Source: Paulownia fortunei
Lineage: Eukaryota > Streptophyta > Magnoliopsida > Lamiales > Paulowniaceae
Length of the DNA stretch: 64,000 nt
Reading direction: 5' to 3'
Assembly (NCBI GenBank): GCA_019321725.1
Contig: CM033107.1
Span: forward strand, 19,273,445 to 19,337,444
Part shown: in pieces, positions 46,173 through 57,900 of the stretch
How positions within the stretch are numbered: position 1 is the first letter of the stretch
Layout of the letters: each line of letters starts with the position of its first letter
The notes under the pieces: generated by a model
What the model was told of the DNA's origin: nothing
The model's input: the letters and a program-made list of their open reading frames with translations, nothing else
The model's database searches: none
Translations under genes and position numbers: made by a program

Positions 46173-46811
46173 CAAACCATCATACCTAATAAAGTTGAAA
46201 CTTACATAATAAGCTACCTACAATTATTAAGTAACGGAATTTGATGTTTCAATTTCAACAACTTAACTGTAGAATGAAAATGCTTATAAGGGCAATGAAA
46301 TAAACCTACCTGGTAGGTCACACTGTTTATTTTTTATTAAGAAATCCCAGATGTTAAAAAATTAAAATTAAAAATAAACCAAAAAAACAACAAATGTTTC
46401 ATCCAAAATTATGAGGTTGTTTTGACCCACAATGCAGTTTTAAGTAAGTGTCAAAAGTATAAGTTTTGTATATTTTTATATTATTATTTTTAAAAATAAT
46501 AATTAAAAATTAGTGGTGTCATATTATTATTTAAATTGAGTAGATAATTTTTAAGAAAATACAATTTTAAAAAATAAATTTTATTTTTAGACATCACAAA
46601 ACGGAAATAGGAATTAATAAATTTGGTAGAGATGCAGTATTACTTAACAAAGGGACCTTCTACTACATCAGCTTTTCAAAACAGTTGAATTTTACTTCTT
46701 TTTTTTTATTTTGAAGCTCAAAAAGTTCGAATTCTTGTCAAATCCACAAATAGCATCAATATAATAGCATGGTAAACTTGCATGCTTGTATGAATGTCCT
46801 CCTTCTTCTTC

Positions 46812-46814
<3 letters not shown>

Positions 46815-46883
<69 letters not shown>
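46815..46883. repeat. Palindromic AAT/ATT microsatellite
   Basis: About ten AAT units run directly into about thirteen ATT units, so the two halves are reverse complements and form a perfect inverted repeat of roughly 60 bases. Such a tract can extrude a hairpin and is prone to length change and assembly error. Confidence 0.9.
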
Positions 46884-48399
46884 GTCATTATTAATGTTTT
46901 TTTACTATTATTATTTTTCAAAAAAAAAATAACATAGTAGTAAAAAAAAAAGTGAAATAGATTATATCCCAAAGAAAAATGATAAAAGTTGGTGTAGGGG
47001 CTTCATGTTGGAAAGCTGTTGTGCATCATTATTGTTTATTGTATGTAATTATTTATGGATTGGTATCTTTATATAATTATGTACACCAACTATATCATTT
47101 TTTTTCAGTTTGATGTAATAACTAATTACATCAAAAATTAACCATTTTCATTATTGATTGGTTGGAAAACTACCCTTTTATTTGATCACCATAGTTTCAC
47201 GTTATAATTTAATTGCTACAAGATTTAATTAGAAAAATATCCAAATTAAAATGATTATAATTTTGTTTAAACAAATTCATCATTTTCATAGGAAATAAGA
47301 GCGAAATATCATTAATTAGACGAATTAACAAAGTTTAAGTTCAACATATTCGAGCAATTATTAGCCTTAAAGGACATTCTTATGACGATAATGAGGAAAA
47401 TTGACATCATTGTACAAAGATATCAATGAGCAACTAATTTTAATTTAAAATGCATAATAAATTAATTGCAATTAACATAATACGATGGGATTCAAATCAA
47501 AGAACTGTTAAGTTAGATTCTTAAGACATCAACCTACTCAACCTCTATCACTTAAACCATACAAACATCATTGACATAGAGAAATTGGCTTGGGACTATT
47601 GGAGATTTCCAACTCATCCCTTAGAAAATACAAATTCATCTCTTTCTTTTTTTTTTTTTTTTTTTTTTTTTCTTTTTTTTTTTTCTTAGGAAACGATTAA
47701 TTGATGCTGCGGAAAGAATCTCATACCCTAAATATGTATTAAAATGACTAATCAAATAAACTTAACTAAATTGAAGTAACATTTCTTCATTCCACAATAA
47801 TTTTAGGTTCAAAAGCAATTGAATTTGAATTTTAACCAACTAAATATTTACTTTTAAAATAAAATAAAAAATGAAAGGCCCACTAGACATTTTATCTTTT
47901 GATGAGTGAAGCTATAATTAGAGTCCAACTTACACAATTGTACAAAATATAAAGAAACAATAAATCTGAATTTTAATTATCTCGAGGGTTCTTTATTTAT
48001 TATTATTTCAAATAAGATAAAAAGTCGATGATCAAGGCAACAATCCTCTTAAACGTGATCATAATAAAACTACTCACAACTATTCATATCGAATTTAAGC
48101 CATAATTACTTTTCATATTGAATTTAAACCATAATTACTTGCTAGTAAAGAAGCCCATCACCATGTATTTATCTTTTATCTGAACAAGATATATGTTAAT
48201 CTGCATGTGGGTAGTGATTATGTGCCTCTTGGCCAGTTCGTTACAGACAAAGGAATAAAGTAAATGTGACATGGATTAATAATTGACATCCAAGAATGCT
48301 TAAGAAACACGACTTCATCAACATGCATGCCATACTAATCAAAATTCAACAAAAGAAATGGCCAAGAGTACAAATCCCCTCAATCATCATTACGGTTTC

Positions 48400-48534
48400 T
48401 CTCTCTCTCTCTTTTCTCTTCCTCTATATATAAGGAGGGGCATATTTGTTAGATACATAACAACCTCTTTCTTAATCAGCTAGCCAAGAAAAAAAAAACA
48501 AACCAAAAAAAAAAAAAAATAGAAAAATATTTCT
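48400..48534 (+). promoter_or_regulatory. Core promoter and leader of the peroxidase gene
   Basis: A CT-dinucleotide tract (48401-48413) is followed by a TATA box CTATATATAAGG (48423-48434), about 100 bases before the ATG. The leader is A-rich (48487-48532) just before the start codon. This fits a plant TATA promoter with transcription starting near 48460. Confidence 0.7.
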
Positions 48535-50822
48535 ATGGCCTTCGTTATAGCAATGTTATGCTCATTAATATTCCTCTCATTTTGTTCACTCGCGAATGCT
48601 TTGAGTTTGAATTACTACGATAAAACATGTTCCGATGTTGAGTCTATTGTTACCAAGGTCGTTAAGGATGCTACCTCGAAAGACAAAACAGTCCCTGCAG
48701 CACTTCTCAGGTTGCATTTCCATGATTGCTTTATAAGGGTAAGCATTTCTACAACTTATATTTTGTTGTGATAGTAAGTTTTGGGATGGAAGTGTATGTT
48801 AAGAAAGCATTGACTTATAACTTTCTACTCAAGTAAAATAGATAAAAAAGGTGGTGGAGGTGGGGACAAAATCATGCCTTTTTAAAAAATAAACTAATTT
48901 ACACTTATGTTCAATTTTGATGGACTAGACTTCTAATAGGTTTGTATTCGGTGTCGGTGGTGTAGATGCTACATTGATTAGGAGTGCATTCCATCATACA
49001 TTTATAAACTAATATATATGTGTGTGAATGTGCGGTGAAATGAATAGTCGGTGTACCATCAGTTGTAACATCTACTATCCGGTGTTACTAGTCCTTTTCT
49101 TCTACTATTAGTTTTTCATTTTCATTTTTTAGATGGGCAAGAAAGTAATTTTCTTCTGATTAATTATGTTTACTTATTGTGTTATTTAAAAAAGGGTTGT
49201 GATGGTTCTGTGTTGCTGGAGTCAAAAAGTGGGAACAAAGCAGAAAAGGATGGACCTCCAAACCTTTCTCTGCATGCGTTTTATGTGATACAAAATGCGA
49301 AGAAAGCAATTGAAGCTGTGTGCCCAGGCATTGTCTCCTGTGCTGATATCTTGGCCTTCGCTGCTAGAGATTCTGTCGTGCTAGTAAGCAATTATCAACT
49401 GAACTGCGATTTTCTTTTTAAAATAAGATTTAATATTTTATAAATTTTAAAATTATTTTATAAAATATTCAGGCTTACAAAATGATATTTAATATGAATT
49501 TAGTCAAATATTCTTCAAATAATAAAATATAACAAATTAAACTTGAGGGGTAAAAAAAGAAATTAAAATCAAGGTCTTTGCTATGGCTCTTAAATTTCAA
49601 ATCCTAAGATTGATTAACGTTCTTAAGAAAATGAATACAATACCCAATTTATAAACCAAAAAACTCTTACTACCTATATATTTGCTTAATTTTTGTATAT
49701 TAATTGTGGCATGTTCATACATGCAAAGATGATCACGATCTTTATTTTATTTTATTTTATTTTTTTATTGATTTAGTTTATTATAACAGTAGAAGCTGCA
49801 ACCACTATCTTTTGTCAAAATGCTAAGTGATGAGTCTAAAAACTTTACACTAGAGCCCCTTTATCTTTATTTAGAACATCATGATAACAAAACTATGAAT
49901 AGAAAATGTAATGATTCTTGCTTCAAAATCCTTTTTTTTTTTTTAATTTAATTTGACCAAATGCATGCATCATACCCAATATATTCTAGTGGTAGTACTA
50001 ATGGTGACCAATGCAATTTTTGTGGCTAATTGGGTCAAATTTTTGTGGGTGTGACAGTCTGGAGGGCCAACATGGGATGTTCAAAAAGGAAGAAAGGATG
50101 GAAGGACATCAAAGGCCAGTGAAACCACACAATTGCCAGCTCCCACTTTCAACATTTCTCAACTCCAACAAAGTTTTTCTCTAAGAGGCCTCTCAATGGA
50201 AGACCTTGTGGCTCTTTCAGGTCAGCAAAAATTTAAAACACATATAGTGTTTGATATCAAGAAATCGAAGCCCTAGAATTGGAATTAGAAATACTTTTAC
50301 TTAAATTATGAAACAATTTTTTCTTAGATTTTCAATCTTAAAAAGTAGATTATAAGTATCCTAACACGAGCATTAGTAGTATAAGGGATCAAATAACAGA
50401 AAAACAACGAATACTTTGTTTCTGCAGGTGGGCACACCCTAGGGTTCTCCCATTGCTCATCCTTCCAGAACAGAATCCACAACTTCAACTCAACCCACGA
50501 CATCGACCCGACCCTGCACCCCTCATTCGCAGCAAGTTTGAAAAGCATTTGCCCCATCAAGAACAAGGCCAAGAATGCTGGCACCGGCATGGATCCTTCT
50601 TCTACGACCTTCGACAACACGTACTACAAACTATTACTCCAGGGTAGAACCCTATTTTCTTCGGATCAAGCTCTACTCACCACTCCAAAGACAAAGAATT
50701 TGGTTTATAAGTTTGCAAGCTCGAAAAAAGCTTTCCACACTGCCTTTGCAAACTCCATGATCAAGATGAGCAGCATCAACGGAGGACAGGAGGTCAGGAA
50801 GGATTGTAGGGTTGTAAACTGA
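48535..50822 (+). CDS. Class III peroxidase, peroxidase 64-like, four exons
   Basis: Exons 48535-48738, 49195-49383, 50058-50220 and 50428-50822 give 316 residues. Residues 1-22 form a signal peptide ending SLANA, so the protein is secreted to the cell wall. The distal haem pocket is LRLHFHDCFIRGCDG with catalytic Arg59 and His63. The proximal histidine is in DLVALSGGHTLGFSHC, and the conserved cysteines are in place (for example Cys32, 65 and 70). The AEKDGPPNLSLHAFYVI, SCADIL and GPTWDVQKGRKDGRTS blocks and the ending GGQEVRKDCRVVN match peroxidase 64 closely. That enzyme oxidises phenolics with hydrogen peroxide and acts in lignin deposition at the Casparian strip. Three introns at the standard positions of the family, all GT-AG, support the model. 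Convergent with STT3A. Assignment to PER64 is by sequence recognition; substrate and tissue are inferred. Confidence 0.95.
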
Positions 50823-51905
50823 AGGCTCTTAGCTTATATTAAGTTAGCCAACGGTAGGCATATCGGTATAATATTTAGCAAGAACTATCGTAATAATATT
50901 TTAGGAAGAACTATCGAAAATGTCTTTCTTATTGTGTTGGTATGAGAAAAGCAACTAATCAAAGTACTTAGTGTAAGTCTTTGAATTGTAATCTTATACT
51001 AGTTTTTATGAAGTTTTACACTATTAAGCTTCCTTTTTTAGAATTTAATTAGCTCCACACTTTTCTATTAGGCATATAAATAAATTGAGTCAAACAAAAT
51101 AATGTTCAAACTAGAAATTTTTATCTATTTGAGCATTGTCTAATGGTTAAATAAGAGCTTTGTATGCTTAACCTAAAGCACTGCAGTCGCACCATTTAAA
51201 ACGAAAAATTAAAAGGTTAAGCAACCCAAAAAATGACTTGAACTCAACTTCAATCAAAAATTTGAAGTTAATTGCTCAAATGGTTTTCATTCAGTTTGAA
51301 TATATATATGACAATCCGTAGCCACCTTAACTATTACTCGAATAAACAAAAAAGTAGATTCGATCTTGAATACTTAAAGAATTCGAATTAATTTAAGTTT
51401 CTAGCTTCAACTTTTACTTCCCATCCTCAAGGAAAAATTAGGAGTGGAAAATTCACTTGTTTGACTAAACTGGATTGAGTGAAAGTTGGAACTATTAATC
51501 CGTAGTGGAAGAATAGACAACAAAGGAGTTTGAGGCACTTCAGCTAAAAAAGAGGCTCAGACCAAAATCCACTACAATTGCATGATGTAAGAACAGTTCT
51601 AACTGAACCTATCCCCCCGACCACAGAAAATTATATATGTGATACCTTGTACAGTCAACAGCCTCAGCTTAAACAGCAAGTCGAAAATCGTTTAACACCG
51701 CTCTACTAGCAAAGCAGCCTATCTAGCAAAGCAGCCTATCAAACATCCGTATGTTAAATAACAACCATAGAAGAGATCGCAAAATCTTTAGTTGACTTCT
51801 TTTTCTATTCTCTATATGATAGACCCAAGGCCGGCCACATACCGGGCATGCAAATATTTTCTGTACTTCAGATTGTCCTAGATAAGTGAGTATCACAAAG
51901 TCAAG
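50823..51905. other. Convergent intergenic region (peroxidase and STT3A 3' ends)
   Basis: The two genes point at each other, so this 1.1 kb holds both 3' untranslated regions. It is non-coding. A perfect 17-bp tandem repeat (CTAGCAAAGCAGCCTAT) lies at 51706-51739. Confidence 0.7.
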
Positions 51906-54900
51906 CTAATGCCAAGGATTCTTCTTTCTTGTTCCGCTTCTTTTTGAGCTTGTTGTAGAGCTAGCTTTCTGCCAAGGGTAGACTTGAGTCAATGAAGTTA
52001 CGTTCACTACATATTACAATTGACCAAGTTTGTCTTTCTACATACCGATTTAGATTTCTTGGTCTTCCCACGGATTCTATTCCTGGGGGCTTTCAATTTG
52101 TATATCCGGACCATCCAATGATGAGTGGTGAATACCTAAAGACAACGTAAAAAAATTAAGAGCAATACAACCACAACAAATACAAAACGAAATAGAGCAA
52201 TAAAGCTCATAGTGAATTCTCTTCTCCAGATCTATCTCCATGCAAAAACATATCATCTCCAGGCTTTAATGGAGAATTGGGAAGGTTAGATGCACCAGGT
52301 CGGTTGTCAATGCTATAATTCAACTGCATGAAACAATAGAAGCGATAAAAAAGTCTAACAAGGGTGATAATCCACCCTTGTTCCGACAGATGTCAATATG
52401 GTCGGAAGGAAATCCTTGTTTGAATTTTCAACTATATTTCTTCATATTATTATAATTGAAAGCACCTTTTCGGCATTCCTCTACCTAGTCTTTCAAGTCC
52501 TTTGAATCCCTTAATCTAAAAGGGAAAAGAGTACCAAAACTAGGATACTAAGAATTGTTGCATGAAAGCGTATATACTCATGCTTTTGTGTATGCTTTCC
52601 ATAATGATCAAATACAGATAGATACAGATGAATAGCCAACACAATGGACATAGACATCGACATGAAGAACCTTGTGATAAAGCAAGTAAAAGAAATAAAT
52701 AGCATTAGTTGCAGGCAGTAAAAGCATAAAGTAGAGATAGGAAGTTTAACTGTTCCATGGTAAGCTACATAAATAAAAAGTTTATGATATCAGAATTACC
52801 TCTTCAAAGTGGGTAAGTTTGAAATACTTTTTCCCAATTTCAGTATGCCTCACCCTGTCAAAGCCTCTACCATCTGTCTCCACAAATCTACAGGACAAAG
52901 CAAGACGCAAGATAAATTTTTGAGTAGAAAGAAAAAAAAAAAAAAAACGTCCATACATATACCAATAAAATCGCACCTGTAATATGAAAGTTTGTACATG
53001 AGGCAGTTAAGCATGGTTGGAGTTGCTTGAGAATCGATCCGGTACTGACCATCTCTCTGTTCGACACCATGATAGAATTCATTAAACAAAGCTCAATTAT
53101 TGTTCAATCAGGTTAAATTAATATGATATAACAGATGACAAAAAAGGCAACAGCTGATGCATTTTCCATTGTCAAACAACCAGATCAAAACAATCACTCA
53201 GCATGGCGAGATCCACATCGCATTGAGAATGTGTATTTCCACTTACTCTCCACCAGCAAAACAAATCTAGTGAGACAGAGAAAGAACCCTAACCAAAGGA
53301 AAAGAAACTCTAGAAGAGTTTTACTACTAGTCAACATATGAACTCAACTAAAATTGCCCTTCAAAACAGGGAAAGTAAGGTGCTATTTGAATAAAACAAA
53401 GCACTATTTTATGAAGCAAGTTAATCTCCAAGGATAAGAACCCAAGTATACAACTTGATAAGGGCATCGCGATTTCTCCTTAGCAGCAACAAGGCTTTTA
53501 CCTTTTAAACTATATCCAGATAAAGATAAGGTTATTTTATGTAGTCTTTCGCCTAACCCATCGTAATAACTACACATACTTGGGTTATGGGTTGCTAGAA
53601 AAGTACAGGAGATCATGTTGCCACATTACAAACAGGGAGATCCTAATGAAAGACAAAGTTCCATACGAAGTTCGAATGAGTAGATCTGAAAAATTTAGAG
53701 AAAATCTCACTCTACTACAAACATTAAACTGAAACTGAACACAAGTAGTCATGAAAACAATGAAAGGTGAAAAAGTAAACCGAGAGCCAAGTGGCTGCCC
53801 GGAGTAAAAGGATAGACTCCATCATCAGTTAAGAGATTGTCGACAAGCCCAGCCCACAACAAAAAACTGGATGGTGTGACATGAAATACAGTTACACACT
53901 GAAAAAATTGAACTCATCAAATGACAAAAGATTAAAGAAAGTATCTGACATAATGTACCAAAAATAGTAGGCGCTTTAAATTTAAAAACAAATAAAAAAT
54001 AAAAAATAAAAAACAAATGACTATATCTTTGTGATCAAATAGCCGATATTGCTGTATATATGGCAATTTGACAAATGTGCTTGACATAAACTGCAGCATT
54101 GGACAGACATAATCAACCATTGTAATAACAGACAGGAAATTAGTATATAGAATCAGAGAATTCAATAAAGAATAGCACTGCTGGTATTAACTACCCACCA
54201 AATAATCAGGTTCCTTAATGTGAGGAAATACACCTCCACCTATCCGAACCATCCACAAAAACTTGTTAATATCATCACTGGGATATCCAACAAGACCTGA
54301 AATGAAGAGGCAGCTGTGAGGACAATATTTTCCTTAAGAAAACTCTTCCCTAATTAGTAATGAAGAACCAACCTCCAAAAACAACTAGAACATATTTCAC
54401 ATCCAACGAGTTGAAAATATCCCAAGCTGCCTTTTCAGGAGAGGACATGGCAGTCCCAACAGTTGCAATATGTGTGTTATTCCAGGTATTATTGTCAACA
54501 ATAACAGTGCGGTTAGCCATAGCAGTTGTTTGGTAACCATAGTCCCACCAAGATGCAACCTGGAATAAATCAGAAGCAACAGGAAGAACCAAAAAACTGG
54601 TGACTTGAATTCTAATAAAAGACGCAATGTTTGGCTTAAAAAAGCTCAGCAGATACAAATTATCATTGTGCTCATTCTGAAACAATCAGAACTAATCTAG
54701 AAAAACAACAATGTGGGGGCTTCAGGCAAGCGCACGCGCATGCGCACGAGAGAGAGAGAGAGAGAGAGAGAAAGAGTGGTTGGGATTTTCTTTGTGTGTC
54801 ATATGAGAATGCATGAATATACACATGTAAGTATAAATATTCTGTACTAAACAACCATCAGGTGGCACACAAAGGGTCAGAACCCCACATAGGCAAGGGA

Positions 54901-57900
54901 ATACAATAGCCCTCAAAGTTTTGAAATTATTTGTTAATTCTCTTGTTGCCCTTCTGGCTTTGAATCCCCACAATTTTGAATTTGTTCATGTAAACTGAGT
55001 TGTAAACCTTCAGTAACAGTCCTTCCTCTTTCTCCCTCATAATACAGTTTTCTCATTTATATATTAAACCTTACTATACATTACTACAACACCATATAAT
55101 GGACTGAATTCCGCAACTACATAAGCCATACGTCACACGTTATATTAAATGTCAAACATGAGTTTGATAGCCGACCTCCAAGCAGTGTAACTTATACCGC
55201 CAGCATCAGATGTGGTCAGGTCTCTAAAGGTCAAACTCGTCAAACCTCTTCACCTTGCTTGTGAGGGTATTGAAAATTTTCAATTCTTTTTATCCTCTTT
55301 TCATTATTTTTATGGTAAAATGATGACCAACATAATCAAAAAGCAGTTTCAGAACAATGTCAACACTATACACTGTAAATTTGTCATCAATATAAAACAG
55401 CTGTCAAATGTTCCAGACCCTTGTTTGGGTGTCTAACATGGGTACACCATGCACTCAGAACACTACAAAGATTATAACCTTTTGTAGGTATAAAAGGAGG
55501 GTCCCTCATGGGTCTTTGAGGCTGTGACTAAGAACCACGTCTCTTTCGGTAGACCCAAAAGGCAGCACTTTCTGTAGAATGGGATCAACAATCAGAAGTT
55601 GAGGCAGAAAGTGAACTTTTGGTATAGTCTAGTAAAGAGGGCTGGCTCCGAACCAGGTTTTCCTAATGTCGAATACAGGCCTATGCTACAGCTTCTTATG
55701 AGTACTATCTACGGCTTCATCAGCACTTTTTCTTCAACTAGTTAGTAATGTAATAGTTCAGGCAAGAAAAGAAGAAAAGATGAAGGAAATATACACTACC
55801 GTTTTTGAAAAAATATGTTAATTACTCTTAGCAATAATGAATCAACCAGAAAAGATTTCCTCATATTTAAAATAGTAATGGCGACACTAGGAGCAGCATC
55901 AATTCGTCGTGCTTAAAATAATGCTCAATTCCACTATCAATTACACTACCCAATCACAACATGTAGTGCTGTTACTAATAGTAGCAAAATTTAACATTGT
56001 CATGATTAGCAGAAGTGTTATAATAACAACAAATAATAGGCGAACAGAAATGCAGGAAATCAAGAGGCAGAATAACTACTTACTTTATCATCCACCTCAG
56101 TGTTATGACGCAACCAAGCATATGCCTCTCTGAAGTCATCAAAGACATGAAGGCCGTCCTGAGAACGAGAGGTTAGCACAATGGATGGAGCAGAATAAGC
56201 CTCTGCTGCAGCCCAGACACAATGGACCTACAACAAGCATTTCCGTAATTAGTTAAACAGGTCAAACCTGCATACAGCACTAGTGGGGCAACAATGAGAT
56301 AGGTAAGAGCACCAATTGCCAATCATAATCCCTGAAACCTCATTTTCATTTTTATTTCATCAATTGTATGCACATACATTTAAAGATTTCATTCATTTTG
56401 GACTAATTGCACAGAACTTGTGAAAGTCAAAATGTCAAGCTTTTTGGGGGCTAACAGTGAGTTGCAAATTGCTAGATAGGCAGCCACTGGGCCTAAAACA
56501 TATCAACAAAGACATGGCGCTTCCAAAGTAATTATAACATGTCGAGCAAAAATCTGGCAGATAAATAGAGTATTTTTCTTGAACAGAATCCCCAACAACT
56601 GTGACAGTTCCAAGTTCAGTGAACAGTGTTAAGACGACTTTAGAAATCATAAAAGTATATGCTTTTCCTTGGATGCTTATAATATTATCCATTAAAATGA
56701 AATTCATAATGAGCAAAAAGACATCATAAATCAACTTGTCAACACAATAATCACATAAGCCAATAAAATTTCAGCAAAAAATATTCTTCTGTACCACCAT
56801 TCGCAAGTTAGTCCTTCAGGAAATATCATCGAAGTTCGTGCTAAACAAAAACATGATTTAATCAGCAACTTATTACATACCACATAAAAAGCACCCAGCA
56901 AGACAAGTAAGAAAACAGCAATCAGAGAAGCCTCCAAGGGTAAGACCAGAAGCCTCTGTTCAATCCGGGATACAAGAGAAACTCTCTCTATATTCTCCTT
57001 TTCCTTCTTCTTACTTTTCCTTGAAGATCGTTCCTTTAGTGAGTCCTCACTTTTCTCAGTCTTCACCACATCATTTTGTGTAACATTAGTAGTATGCCCT
57101 GCCTATGGAGAGATCATAAACATTTTAGTCCCTTAGTTTAAGTATCTGTTATATCAATTACTTGCAGAATGAAAAGCTTGCTTACATTGACCTGGGGGTT
57201 TTGTGTTGCACCAAGCAACTGAAATTTAATTGATCTAGTAAAAACATCAAAAGCTTCTGAAAGAGCAATTCCAGACATTATACAAGCTGCTGGAGCGAAT
57301 ACAAGCATTAGGCGCACCTGGCATATCATCAAAGGAAAGTTACTTGGTGCGGGAGCAGAAAAACAAGGAAAAATGCGATGCATGAGAGTTTCAAGTATGT
57401 ATACCATGACACCAGAAAAATATACTGATGTAACAATATAAAGAACTGCAAAAGAGCTTGCATCAGACAGTGGCAAAAAGCACGCCTGCAAATTCCAACA
57501 AAAAAAGACTATTGTTAAAGCAACAAATGGAGGATAACAACATCAAGTCAGATAAGTTGGATTCCAAGTCAATAAAATATTGAGAACTTACAATAATGCC
57601 AGCTGGAACCAAAAATGCCAAAACATTAATGTCCATAAAGTAAGACGGCCATGTAGGGGGTTGATGTTCACTAACACTTGCAATGATTGGTATGTACTTG
57701 CTCGCATAAGTTCTGTTCTCAATTCGCGCAGGAAAGAAAGTAGGAAGAAAAAAAAAAGTAGAATACGTCAGAGTGCTTCCAAGATAATAATTACAAATAG
57801 AACAAATAAGCAAGTTATCATGATAGGCACACCAAATTCCACATATTACAGGAAATAAAGTTGAGGAAACAAAGTTAAATGTTTGAACAGATATGTCCAG

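Larger units (their letters stand above)
44683..48395. other. Intergenic region between UNC-13-like and peroxidase genes
   Basis: AT-rich, with no gene. It starts with the 3' untranslated region of the UNC-13-like gene. It holds a diverged 70-bp direct repeat (about 45556-45628 and 46101-46172), a long AAT/ATT microsatellite (46815-46883) and a T-rich run (47647-47686). Confidence 0.7.

Noticed and set aside
46718..46972. Minus-strand frame of 84 codons with a poly-isoleucine run
   Set aside because: It is simply the translation of the AAT/ATT microsatellite.
51130..51200. Possible tRNA-like segment (CTAATGGTTAAATAAG)
   Set aside because: It has a T/A-loop-like word but no foldable acceptor or T-arm pairing and no B-box, so it is not a tRNA gene.
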